Positions 1 to 10,200 of a stretch of 52,500 nucleotides of DNA are shown piece after piece. Position numbers and translations under genes: made by a program. The notes beneath the pieces are model-generated. The model ran no database searches and was not told the DNA's origin. It saw only the letters and a list, made by a program, of their open reading frames with translations. Origin of the DNA: Selaginella moellendorffii (Eukaryota; Streptophyta; Lycopodiopsida; Selaginellales; Selaginellaceae). Within the stretch, counting starts at the first letter, position 1. Each line of letters opens with the position of its first letter. The stretch is taken from NCBI RefSeq assembly GCF_000143415.4, contig NW_003314294.1, forward strand, positions 1,860-54,359, written 5' to 3'.

Positions 1-940
1 ATAGAGGTCACACACAACTTTATGTCAAGTTGTTTTCTTCTAGGAACACCTTTTCCTATAACTTTAGCATGGCACATTTTGCCATCGATGAGATACTCTC
101 TGTTCTCATCCTTGGATCCTATGATCCCCCCCCATCCTTTGTGGGGTACAACGCACCTCAGTCCAAATGCTTCATTCAGTCCTTTTTAGGACCATCCCTT
201 GACTCTACTTGAGTCGTCTAGCAGTTTTGGACTTGGTTAATCCACCGACCCGTAAGGTCCTACTTGTGAGGCACTAGCTCACTGGAATACACATCTTGCA
301 TTCCGGTCCTACTCAAAAGGACTATTTTCACAAGTGTTACTCCGACACTTGATTTTGTTCTCTGGGGGCAACCTTTGCCCCTTAGGACTACTTGTCCATG
401 TGATGAGAATACCAACTCATCCACTTAATACACCCCCAACTCCTTGGGTTGTTCCAGCATTTATTAGAGGTAGCCCCGGCTACCATTTCAAGGACTTGAG
501 TCCTCTTCCGTATTTGACCTTCCACGGTCATTACCTTTGGTCTCACATTCATGAGCACCAACCTCAACTATATGAGGATAATCTTGTGACTCCTTTATTG
601 TTTTGGAGTCTCTATCTTTCCCGTGATCCCAACTTTAGTTGTTTACCACAACAACCTAAGCCAATTTGCTGAGACAAATGCTCATCCGGATCACATCCTC
701 AACTCAATGAGGAAAACCTTGCACTGTTCCCAAGATCCCAAAGTCGTTCCATTATTGGCCCTTTTCTATCCACCACCTCGTCTACAAGTTCACACATGAA
801 CTGTAATGGAGAGCCATGTCTTCCCGACTTGCTACTCCTCAAGGATAGGCCCACTCCTCGGACCTTCCGATGCCAACACTAGTGGTGATATACTTGAGCA
901 CCCATAAAAGTCGGACTAAGGAACAGCTCTGATACCAAAT
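1..940 (-). mobile_element. Internal region (5' part) of an LTR retrotransposon running off the left edge
   Basis: This stretch is closely similar to positions 11741-12686, the PBS-proximal interior of the complete element further right. It ends at 926-937 in the reverse complement of TGGTATCAGAGC, the standard plant primer-binding site for initiator tRNA-Met, two to three bases before the LTR at 941. The element is therefore read on the minus strand, with its 5' LTR at 941-2610 and its remainder outside the window. No reading frame here shows a gag or pol motif; the short frames at 30-212 and 334-672 are not conserved as proteins. Confidence 0.85.
926..937 (-). other. Primer-binding site (tRNA-Met initiator)
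   Basis: The minus strand reads TGGTATCAGAGC, a perfect match to the usual plant LTR-retrotransposon primer-binding site complementary to the 3' end of initiator tRNA-Met. It lies just inside the LTR that begins (plus-strand sense) with TGTAAG at 941, which fixes both the LTR edge and the element orientation. Confidence 0.9.
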
Positions 941-2610
941 TGTAAGGGACTAAATTTTCCATTTTACTTTAGTCACTTAACCACATGTCTGACCACTTGG
1001 AGGAGTCTCATTGACAACCTCCATAAGTCCAACTCAGGACTTGGGGCTTGCTAGCCCCGAGAATGGCATCCATGCCACTCAACCTTAGCACTTGGTCCAA
1101 GTGCTCCACGTGTCCGATCCCATGATCGACACCCCAAGGTATCACCGACGTACCGGCCCGTTACGCTAAGGCCATGCCCATTTACCTTGGTCACACTGGT
1201 GGTCCAACACCACTTGCATCTCCGTCTTGGCCCTCCAAGACTAGGCAAACCATCCCTGAGTGGTCATCTCAGATCCACTCCTTAGCATCCTTAGGATGCC
1301 CACCGACAAGGGGAATAGCCTTCCCCAATATCCCTCTGTCAGTCCCCACTAAGTCCCTTTCTGCCCCTGGCCGTGTTTGCCAACACTGCCACTGGATCGA
1401 GACCCACAGGCCTGACCACTAAGTCCTACGGTCCTCTGGGACTTCCTCACCACACGACTGTGTCCTTGGTCACTACCCCAGAGGACTGCTCCTCTTCCTT
1501 TCCACAGTCTGGGCCTTTGGGACAACATTTCGGAACACCGTGGCCTTACGCGAGCCACCTGGGTACTCTCCCCACCTATCGCCTTTAGGTGCTCTAGCCA
1601 TGGGCTTAGAGCGAGGTTCCGTTGAGCCACGCCTGGTATCCAAGTAGGTAGTGCCACCCACACTTGGACTGGGAGCATCGGCCAGTCGATCTCCCGGGGG
1701 AACTAGAGCCGGCTCTTGAACACTTCACCAAGCTACCCCGCTTGTCGGTCTGTGTTCACTCTAGTCTTGGACTTCCCAGTGGGCAGCTCATCACCCAACA
1801 CTGGGTCTGGCCTTCCTAGGCCAAACTGGCCTTTCCTGGCCAAACTGGCTCCACTGCAGTCCTCCCCCCACTATACTTTTGGGGCTCACCAAACCCCCCA
1901 GGGTCTGGGAGACGAACGCTTTGGGCTTTCACCCTCTCAGGCTCCGGACTCGGACTCGGACTCGGACTCGGACTCGGACTCGGACTCGGATTCGGGCTCG
2001 GACTCGGGCTCGGGCTCGGGCTCGGTCTCGGCCTCGGCCTCGGTCTCGGTCTCGGTCCCGATCTCGGTCTCGGTCTCGGTCTCGGTCCCGGTCTCGGTCC
2101 CGGTCTCAGTCTCGACTTCGGACTCCATCTCGGACTCCATCTCGGACTCCATCTCGGGTCCATCTCGGGTCCATCTCGGACTCCATCTCGGACTCCATCT
2201 CGGGTCCATCTCGGACTCCATCTCGGACTGCATTTCGGGTCCATCTCGGACTCCATTTCGGGTCCATCTCAGGTCCACCTCGGACTCCACCTCGGACTCC
2301 AACTCGGACTCCATCTCGGGTCCATCTCGGACTCCATCTCGGACTCCATTTCGGACTCCAACTAGAGTCCATCTTGGACACTCCCACGTGTCATGTGTTG
2401 GTCCTTTTGGGTCCCTTTTTGGAGCCTCACCTTTTGCTCGCTTCGTGCTCGTTCCTCGAGCACTTCGTTGGGAGTTCCACTCCCGCTCTTGACTTTTCAA
2501 GTCGGAGCTTTTGGTCCAAACGTGTTACGCTCGTTTGGCTCTCGCTTCGGCCACTACCATGTGGCGCCCTTCCGGCTCCACTTTGGGGCCTAGGGATTTT
2601 GTGTCTCACA
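941..2610 (-). repeat. LTR copy 1 (1,670 bp), 5' LTR of the left-edge element
   Basis: In plus-strand sense the LTR runs from TGTAAGGGAC to GTGTCTCACA, with the TG...CA ends expected of an LTR. It is homologous along its length to the copies at 4134-5836 (inverted), 6763-8587 and 12687-14542. It has unique sequence at both ends and a long tandem array in the middle (about 1942-2371). The flank to the right begins ACTGG; the matching target duplication, if any, would lie outside the window. The long overlapping frames in this LTR are products of the repeat array, not genes. Confidence 0.9.
1942..2371. repeat. Hexamer/dodecamer tandem array inside LTR copy 1
   Basis: The array starts as near-perfect GGACTC hexamers, passes through GGGCTC and GGTCTC variants, and becomes a 12-bp-type repeat of GGACTCCATCTC alternating with GGGTCCATCTC. 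Because the unit is a multiple of three and has no stop in any frame, all six frames stay open and give low-complexity dipeptide translations (Ser-Asp, Arg-Thr, Gly-Leu and so on). These should not be annotated as proteins. Confidence 0.95.
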
Positions 2611-2723
2611 ACTGGCTTCTTTTAGTAGATCTTGAGTTTCTTTAGGTTATACACATCTTCGTTATATATTGTCTTGCCCTTTCTTGTACAGTCTTCCTCC
2701 CACAACTAAATATGTTATTGTCC
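2611..2723. other. Short spacer, nothing recognised
   Basis: AT-rich sequence between LTR copy 1 and the RNase H remnant. I see no coding or repeat signal. Confidence 0.5.
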
Positions 2724-3170
2724 TCAAAACAAATTGCTTATAGTGATTAGAGGTGGAGAATCGACTTGGCATTCTTGCTGTTGTGAGGTAGTAGTAAATA
2801 TCATCCATGTTGATGATGTGTGGATGTGAAGTATATTGGAGTCAGAATTGTCATCCATGTTGTATTTCGGTTGTTTGCAGGTTGTAATGTGGCTGAGATG
2901 GTCAACTTGTTCATGTTGTTTGCCATGCTTATGAATAATCTCGAAGTGGTATTCTTGAAGTAATAAGAACCATCGAGCAATTCTACTGGTGATGGTTTTG
3001 TTAAGGAGGTGTAAAAGTGCTTTATAGTTGACCATGATCTTGACTTTGGTGCCGAGTAGGTAGTGTCAAAATTTTTGTAGTGCATAGACCATTCCTAAGG
3101 CTTCTTTTTTGGTGGTGGTGTAGTTCATCTCAACTAAGTTGAGTCTTCACCTAGCATAGTAGATTGGTCA
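2724..3170 (-). pseudogene. Ty3-type retrotransposon RNase H fragment
   Basis: On the minus strand one frame reads PIYYAR, then NYTTTKKEALGMVYALQKF, HYLLGTKV, NYKALLHLLNK, RIARWFLLLQEYHFEIIHK and GKQHEQVDHLS. This is the RNase H segment that follows reverse transcriptase in Ty3 (Metaviridae-type) elements. At least two in-frame stops interrupt it, one after PIYYAR and one after ALQKF, so it is a dead fragment. It belongs to a minus-strand element distinct from the plus-strand pieces that follow. Confidence 0.85.
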
Positions 3171-3567
3171 ATCTTTGAGGTTTTGTTATTGTTGAGAAAG
3201 TATTGCTCTAATGGCATAATAGGAGGCTTGGGATTTAGAGGGTCCCATAATCAAGCCTTATTGTACCAAGGGATGTTAGGAATCTAAAGGCTTGGTGTGC
3301 TTTGCTACTTGTGCCTGTGGGGATTGTAACCGAACCTTAAGTCTAGTCTAACTCAAGGAGAGGGATTGGGAGAAATTGGGAATTTGTGAATGGATGGCTA
3401 ACACTTTGTTGCTCGTGCAGTGAGTAGCTGAAACTAAGTAGGACCAAGTAAGAGCTGGTACAATAGGTGGGAACCTTGGCGAGATAACTTAGCTAAAGCC
3501 ATGGCAGTGTTGGTTGGATAAATGAGGTAAGCTAGCAAATTGGAAAGGAAAAATTTGTGGCTTACAA

Positions 3568-3581
3568 TTTGGTATTAGAGC
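3568..3581 (+). other. Degenerate primer-binding site of an older plus-strand Ty3 element
   Basis: TTTGGTATTAGAGC follows GGCTTACA, the expected CA end of an LTR. It differs by one base from TGGTATCAGAGC. Sequence before it, within about 3191-3567, is probably the remains of that element's own 5' LTR, but I cannot place its left edge. Confidence 0.7.
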
Positions 3582-3625
3582 TTTTTCCTTTGTTCTAGCA
3601 AAGGATAAAGGCAGATTGCTGGGAG

Positions 3626-3931
3626 ATGGCAAAGGTAGGGCATAAACAAACCAAGGCAGAGATGGAACCTCCTCTAGAGTTGGAGCCTCCGATCAAACAA
3701 GAGGTTATGGATGAAGAATCTTTGCATGAAGAGGACTCCAGTGACTCCGGACTAATGGTGCAGTGGCTGGGTGAACCAAGGACTATAAAGTTTGTTCAAG
3801 GTAGCCAAAGCACTAATGAGGTACTTCAACAAGCAAGAGTCAAAGTTGGGACATGGAAAGTAGACATAGATTTGACCATGTTGGACATAGCGGGATTTGA
3901 TGTAATCTTCAGGATGGATTGGTTCAATTAG
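3626..3931 (+). pseudogene. Ty3-type aspartic protease-region fragment
   Basis: A 101-codon frame begins about 45 bp after the degenerate primer-binding site. Its end, LDIAGFDVIFRMDWFN, matches the segment of Ty3 retropepsins that in intact elements reads approximately DVILGMDWL. The N-terminal part is acidic and unrecognised. Starting this close to the primer-binding site means gag is largely deleted. The frame stops immediately after the protease motif, and about 200 bp later the element is interrupted by a solo LTR. Confidence 0.7.
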
Positions 3932-4128
3932 TTCTTAGTAGCCCTACATAGATAATGTAGGAACCTTGTGGTACTAGCAAATACGCAGGGAGAACAATCT
4001 AGGATGGAGACCCAAAATCTAAAGGTAGGGCAATTTAAGGCTAAAGACTCCTACTTGAACTTAATATCCATAAGAGGACAATTTACTAAAGGCACCAAAG
4101 CAGCATTTTTGTACTTACTCTCGGTGAG

Positions 4129-4133
4129 GAGTG
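4129..4133. repeat. Target-site duplication, left copy (GAGTG)
   Basis: GAGTG directly precedes the solo LTR and recurs directly after it at 5837-5841. A perfect 5-bp duplication is the expected footprint of integrase-mediated LTR-retrotransposon insertion. Confidence 0.9.
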
Positions 4134-5836
4134 TGTGAGACACAAAATCCCTAGGCCCCAAAGTGGAGCCGGAAAGGGTGCCACGTGGTAGTGGCTGAAG
4201 CGAGAGCCAAACGAGCGTAACACGTTTGGACCAAAAGCTCCAACTTGAAAAGTCAAGAGCGGGAGTGGAACTCCCAAAGAAGTGCTCGAGGAACGAGCAC
4301 GAAGCGAGCAAAAAGTGAGGCTCCAAAAAGGGACTCAAAAGGACCAACACATGACACGTGGAAGTGTCCGAGATGGACTCGAGTTGGAGTCCAAAGTGGA
4401 GTCCGAGATGGACTCGAGTTGGAGTCCGAAGTGGAGTCCGAAATGGACCCGAGTTGGAGTCCGAAGTGGAGTCCGAGATGGACCCGAGTTGGAGTCCGAA
4501 GTGGAGTCCGAGATGGACCCGAGATGGAGTCCGAGGTGGACCCGAGATGGACCCGAAATGGAATCCAAGATGGAGTCCGAGATGGAGTTCGAAGTGGAGT
4601 CCGAAGTCGAGACCGAGACCAGGACCGAGACCAAGACCGAGACCGAGACCGAGATCGGGACCGAGAACGAGACCGAGGCCGAGGCCGAGACCGAGACCGA
4701 GGCCGAGGCCGAGACCGAGCCCGAGCCCGAGTCCGAGTCCGAGTCCGAGTCCGAGTCCGAGTCCGAGTCCGAGTCCGAGTCCGAGTCCGAGTCCGAGTCC
4801 GAGTCCGAGTCCGAGTCCGAGTCCGAGTTCGAGTCTGAAAGGGTGAAAGCCCAAAGCGTTCGTCTCCCAGACCCTGGGGGGTTTAGTGAGCTCCAAAAGT
4901 ATAGTAGAGGGGGAGGACTGCAATGGAGCCAGTTTGGCCAGGAAAGGCCAGTTTGGCCCAGGAAGGCCAGACCCAGTGTTGGGTGATGAACTGACCACTG
5001 GGAAGTCCAAGACTAGAGTGAATACGGACCGACAAGCGGGGTAGCTTGGTGAAGTGTTCAAGAGCCGGCTCTAGTTCCCCCGGGAGATCGACTGGGCGAT
5101 GCTCCCAGTCCAAGTGTGGGTGGCACTACCTACTTGGATACCAGGTGTGGCTAATTGGAACCTCGCTCTAAGCCCATGGCTAGAGCACCTAAATGCGAAA
5201 GGTGGGGAGAGTACCCAGGTGGCTCGCGTAAGGCCACGGTGTTCCGAAATGTTGTCCCAAAGGCCTAGACTGTGGAAAGGAAGAGGAGCAGTCCTCTGGG
5301 GTAGTGACCAAGGACACAGTCGGGTGGTGAGGAAGTCCCAGAGGACCATAGGACTTAGGGGTCGAGCCTGTGGGCCTTGATCCAGTGGCAGTGTTGGCAA
5401 ACACGGCCAGGGGCAGAAAGGGACTTGGTAGGAACTGACAAAGGGACTTTGGGGAAGGCATTTCCCCAGGGCTGTGGGCATCCTAAGGATGCTAAGGAGT
5501 GGATCTAGGATGACCACTCGTGGATAGATGGCCCAGTCTTGGAGAGACGGGTTTGTGATGCAAGTGGTATTGGACCACTAGTGCAGCAAGGGTAAATGGG
5601 CATGGCCTTAGCGTAACGGGCCGAGATGTCAGTGGTACCTTTGGGTGTCGGTCTTGGGACCGGACACGAGGAGCACTTGGACCAGATGTAAGTGTTGAGT
5701 GGCATGGATGCCATACTCGGGGCTAGCAAGTCCCAAGTCCTGAATTGGACTGATGGAGGTTGTGAATGAGACTCCTCCAAGTGGTCGGAGGTGTGGTTAA
5801 GTGACTAAAGTAGAATGGAAAATTTAGTCGCCTACA
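4134..5836 (+). mobile_element. Solo LTR (LTR copy 2, 1,703 bp), opposite orientation
   Basis: The sequence from TGTGAGACAC to GTCGCCTACA is the reverse complement of the LTR family seen at 941-2610. It is flanked by the perfect duplication GAGTG and has no internal region, so it is a solo LTR left by recombination between the two LTRs of one element. It interrupts the older Ty3 element: protease-region remnant to the left, reverse transcriptase remnant to the right. The tandem array here (about 4374-4838) is the complementary form, dominated by GAGTCC units. Confidence 0.92.
4374..4838. repeat. Hexamer/dodecamer tandem array inside the solo LTR
   Basis: It is the complement of the arrays in the other LTRs: GATGGACTCGAGTTGGAGTCC-type longer units first, then GAGACC and GAGGCC variants, then a long nearly pure run of GAGTCC. 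The pure run (about 4730-4825) is longer than in the other three copies, so the arrays expand and contract independently. Open frames crossing it are artefacts. Confidence 0.95.
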
Positions 5837-5841
5837 GAGTG
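5837..5841. repeat. Target-site duplication, right copy (GAGTG)
   Basis: Right-hand partner of the GAGTG at 4129-4133; both directly abut the solo LTR. Confidence 0.9.
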
Positions 5842-6762
5842 ACAAAAAGACGGGAATAGAAGAAGTACCTTTAGTGATCCAGTGGGTGTTAGACCAATTC
5901 TAAGGTAGCATGCCGGAGGAGCTACTAGTGGGGTTAACCCCCGTATGACCGATAGAACATAAGATTGAGTTACTTGATGGTTCTAAGATGGTGGTTCATC
6001 CACCCTATCCTTTGAACGAAAAGGAACTTGAGGAGCCCAAGTGCCAATTAGAAGAGTTGGTGGACAAAGGGTATGTTAAGTTGAGAAAGTCATTGTATGG
6101 GGCACCAGTATTATTTGTGAAAAAGAAAGATGGATTTATGCACATGTGCATAGACTACCAATTGCTCAACAAGTATACAAAGAAGAACAAGTACTCTTTG
6201 CCAAGGATCGAGGACTTATTTGATAGGTTGGGAAAGGCAAAATACTTTTCAAGAATTGACCTAAACTCAGGATACTACCAGATTAGGGTAGCAGAGGAAG
6301 ATGTTGAGAAAACAACATGTTAGACAAGATATGGGAGCTTTGAGTTTCTAGTGATGCCCTTTGGGCAGTGCAATTTGTTAGCAATATTTTCAATGTTGAT
6401 GAACTACATCTTTGTCCCCTATTTGGATCACTTTCTGACTGTCTATATTGACAACATTCTAATCTATAACAAGACACTAGAAGAATATGCCAAACACTTG
6501 ATGAAGGTGTTTGAGAAAATAAGGGAACACAAGTTGTATACTAAAAAGATGAAATGTGACTTTGCTCAACAAGAGGTAAAGGTTCTCGGGTAAGTGGTGG
6601 GCAAGGATGGGCTCAAAGTGGACTTTAAGAAACTCTAGGTGATCCAAGAATGGGAGCGACCATCTAATGTATATGAGTTGAGGGTGTTTTTGAAGTTATG
6701 CAACTACTATCAAAATTTTATCAAACATTATTTGAGAGTGGCCATGCCCTTAACAGACCAAA
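5842..6762 (+). pseudogene. Ty3-type reverse transcriptase remnant
   Basis: Reverse transcriptase blocks follow in order: [69 protein letters not shown], a stop after VEKTTC (6321-6323), FLVMPFGQCN, VYIDNILIY, HKLYTKKMKCDFAQQEVKVLG, a stop, and NYYQNFIKHYLRVAMPLTDQ. The catalytic YIDD box reads YIDN, which would inactivate the enzyme even without the stops. This continues the same older element as the protease piece at 3626 and is cut off at 6763 by the next LTR. Confidence 0.9.
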
Positions 6763-8587
6763 TGTAAGCGACTAAATTTTCCATTCTACTTTAGTCACTT
6801 AACCACACCTCCGACCACTTGGAGGAGTCTCATTCACAACCTCCATAAGTCCAATCCAGGACTTGGGACTTGCTAGCCCCGAGAATGGCATCCATGCCAC
6901 TCAACATTTGCACTTGGTCCAAGTGCTCCACGTGTCCGATCCCATGACCGACACTCAAAGGTACCACCGACATAGCAGCCCGTTACGCTAAGGCCATGCC
7001 CAATCACCTTTGCCACACTGGTAGTCCAATACCACTTGCATCACCGTCTTGGCTCTCCAAGACTAGGCAAACCATCCGTGAGTGGTCATCTCAGATCCAC
7101 TCCTTAGCATCCTTAGGATGCCCACCGACAAGGGGAATAGCCTTCCCCAATATCCCTCTGTCAGTCCCCACTAAGTCCCTTTCTGCCCTTGGCCGTGTTT
7201 GCCAACACTGCCACTGGACCGAGACCCACAGGCCCGACCACTAAGTCCCACGGTCCTCTGGGACTTCCTCACCACATGACTGTGTCCTTGGTCACTACCC
7301 CAGAGGACTGCTCCTCTTCCTTTCCACAGTCTGGGCCTTTGGGACAACATTTCGGAACACCATGGCCTTACGCGAGCCACCTGGGTACTCTCCTCGCCTT
7401 CTGCCCTTGGGTGCTCTAGCCATGGGCTTAGAGCAGGTTCCGTTGAGCCACACCAGGTATCCAAGTAGGTAGTGCCACCCACACTTGGACTGGGAGCATC
7501 GGCCAGTCGATCTCCCGGGGGAACTAGAGCCGGCTCTTGAACACTTCACCAAGTTACCCCGCTTGTCGGTCTGTGTTCACTCTAGTCTTGGACTTCCCAG
7601 TGGGCAGCTCATCACCCAACACTGGGTCCGGCCTTCCTGGGCCAAACTGGCCTTTCCTGGCCAAACTGGCTCCACTGCAGTCCTCCCCCTACTATACTTT
7701 TGGAGCTCACCAAACCCCCCAGGGTCTGGGAGACGAACGCTTTGGGCTTTCACCCTCTCAGGCTCTGGACTCGGACTCGGACTCGGACTCGGACTCGGAC
7801 TCGGACTCGGATTCGGACTCGGACTCGGGCTCGGGCTCGGTCTCGGCCTCGGCCTCGGCCTCGGTCTCAGTCCCGATCTCGGTCTCGGTCTCGGTCTCGG
7901 TCCCAGTCTCGGTCTCGACTTCGGACTCCATCTCGGACTCCATCTCGGACTCCATCTCGGGTCCATGTCGGGTCCATCTCGGACTCCATCTCGGGTCCAT
8001 CTCGGACTCCATCTCGGACTCCATCTCGGACTCCATCTCGGACTCCATTTCGGGTCCACCTCGGGTCCACCTCGGACTCCATCTCGGACTCCATCTCGGG
8101 TCCATCTCGGACTCCATCTCGGGTCCATCTCGGACTCCATCTCAGGTCCATCTCGGACTCCATCTCGGGTCCATCTCGGACTCCATTTCGGACTCCAACT
8201 CGAGTCCATCTCGGACTCCATTTCGGACTCCAACTCGAGTCCATCTCGGACTCCACTTCGGACTCCAACTCGAGTCCATCTCGGACTCCACTTCGGACTC
8301 CAACTCGAGTCCATCTCGGACTCCACTTCGGACTCCAACTCGAGTCCATTTCGGACACTCCCACGTGTCATGTGTTGGTCCTTTTGGGTCCCTTTTTGGA
8401 GCCTCGCCTTTTGCTCGCTTCGTGCTCGTTCCTCGAGCACTTCGTTGGGAGTTCCACTCCCGCTCTTGACTTTTCAAGTCGGAGCTTCTGGTCCAAACGT
8501 GTTACGCTCGTTTGGCTCTCGCTTCGGCCACTACCATGTGGCGCCCTTCCGGCTCCACTTTGGGGCCTAGGGATTTTGTGTCTCACA
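6763..8587 (-). repeat. LTR copy 3 (1,825 bp)
   Basis: Runs in plus-strand sense from TGTAAGCGAC to TGTCTCACA. It is very close to copy 4 at 12687-14542 outside the tandem array, differing at scattered single bases (for example near 7437 versus 13358). It inserts directly after the truncated reverse transcriptase remnant. Confidence 0.9.
7763..8350. repeat. Hexamer/dodecamer tandem array inside LTR copy 3
   Basis: Same organisation as the array in LTR copy 1: GGACTC hexamers, GGGCTC/GGTCTC variants, then GGACTCCATCTC-type units, ending in a higher-order repeat of about 36 bp built from TCGGACTCCAACTCGAGTCC plus flanking units. The apparent 361-, 310- and 316-codon frames over this stretch are repeat artefacts. 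Confidence 0.95.
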
Positions 8588-10097
8588 ACTCCACCACCCA
8601 TAGACGAAGTTCGATGTCCTCATCGAACGGTAAACCATTTTGTAAAGTAACACTCGTATGTGTTACCATTTCCATCCTTGGCGCGTAGCCAATATTTGTC
8701 AATGGTTTGACATTGAAGGCTCACCATGCCTTCTCCATATTCGTCAATGGTTTGACACCAAAGGCTCACCATGCCTTGCCTATCCTCTAAGGAGGGTAGT
8801 CTCCCCAACTTAGAGACTGATTGGACCACATATAGTGGTTCTCTCCTTTTATTGGTTTAGTTCTCGCTAAACCTCTTAGAGACCCTTCTCTAAGTCAATC
8901 CCACTACTCCTTCTCGAGTAGTCTCAATTTCCATCGATATAACCTTTGCACTTTGGAACTTTGAATTTTGACTTCTTGGAGTCAATTTCCTAGGTGTCTC
9001 CAACACCTTGCCTTGCACCTTTTGTGCAACTCCACTTCCCATCCTAGGTAGTTCTCTACTCGAGGGCACCATCATCCTCTCTTCTATTTCGTGCCAAAGT
9101 TCCAGTTATCATACTTTGTGCTAGGGCTGTTCATCGCCCTATCATTTGGCTACCTTACCGCTCCCTCCCTTGGAGCTTCCACTTTCGCCAAATCGGAGCA
9201 TTTCGGAATCCCTCCTTGGAAACACACTTCCTTTCCCGCAACTTGTTAGCGTCCAACACATTAGTGTTCCTCGCCTAACTTTGTCACTTGGATTCCTTCC
9301 AAGGGATTCCACGACCCTATCTTGGCCACTCATTTTTTGCTCCTATCCGTTGATTGTTGCACCAAGCAACATCGAATCTCTACCTCCCTCCTTGAGGTAT
9401 TGTTTCGGTTCCATAGCAAAGACTCTTCTTTGCCAAGTCCGGAGGATGTTCACCCCTAGTACGTCTCTTTAGCATCTTCTGCTATGGGCTCTATCCACGG
9501 CCCAACTTCGTGACCCTCCCATGGGTCTTTTATAGAGACTACTTTCCTCGGACTCACTATGCCATCGCACGGACATAGTTTATTTCCCTTAAGTGCTCTT
9601 CCCACTTGGTCATCACGACCAAGCCACACCACCTTAAACAGTTCAATTTCAACATTTTGAACCAGGAACTTCATTCCTTAGCCAACCAAGGACCTTGTCC
9701 TTATCTGGCCATAAGATCACCTAGTGATCTCACCTTGGCACCTTAACAGAGTTGCCAAAAGGTACTTGGTCTTCTAGACCTCCAAGTTGTTGACTATAAC
9801 CCCGGGGGCATCCCCCACACTTGACGGTGCACCCAAGCCAGCCCTTACGGCCAAGGGTTCATAGCAACTGAGATTAGGTGTCCCCATCTCACTCACCACG
9901 ACCTTGGTGCCACTTGCACCAAAGCGTTCAAGTTAGATATGCTGAGCTTTCACACTAAGCAATCTAACCGTGCATCACGACTCCGAGGCATCCCTCGTTT
10001 GGCGGTGTGCCCAAACCAGTCTCCCCACTGAGAGTCCATGACCACCGAAATATGAGTGTCCTCATATTCCAAACCATCACCACGCCCTAGTGATTTG

Positions 10098-10200
10098 GGA
10101 CTCGAACCCAAGCACTAGAGGGTCGGGACTCGAACCCAACCTCCGTATATGCATCTACGGACGGCATCACACAAGATGCTTAGCGTGACTCCCCACGCCG
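10098..10200 (-). other. Possible tRNA-derived SINE head (two B-box-like motifs)
   Basis: The minus strand contains GGTTCGAGTCC twice (10126-10136 and 10098-10108), a perfect fit to the pol III B-box consensus GGTTCGANNCC. About 60 bp upstream on that strand (near 10190-10200) TGGTGCACCGG resembles an A box with one mismatch. I cannot fold the intervening sequence into a tRNA cloverleaf, so this is not called as a tRNA gene. It could be a SINE insertion or chance matches plus a local duplication of the B box. Confidence 0.35.

Noticed and set aside
1942-2371. CRISPR-like direct repeats
   Set aside because: Units are 6-12 bp and contiguous, without unique spacers, inside a plant LTR.
1716-2625. 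Overlapping frames of 146-258 codons on both strands with Ser-Asp, Arg-Thr, Pro-Arg or Glu-Ser dipeptide runs
   Set aside because: They are six-frame translations of the GGACTC array in LTR copy 1; the same occurs in every LTR copy.
4051-5061. 336-codon minus frame and 197- to 234-codon plus frames
   Set aside because: Products of the GAGTCC array inside the solo LTR; the frame crosses the LTR boundary and has no domain.
7485-8650. Frames of 361, 316, 310 and 287 codons
   Set aside because: Low-complexity translations of the array in LTR copy 3, starting in LTR flank and differing between copies.
10098-10200. A functional tRNA gene
   Set aside because: B boxes are present, but no acceptor stem or anticodon arm can be formed from the surrounding sequence.
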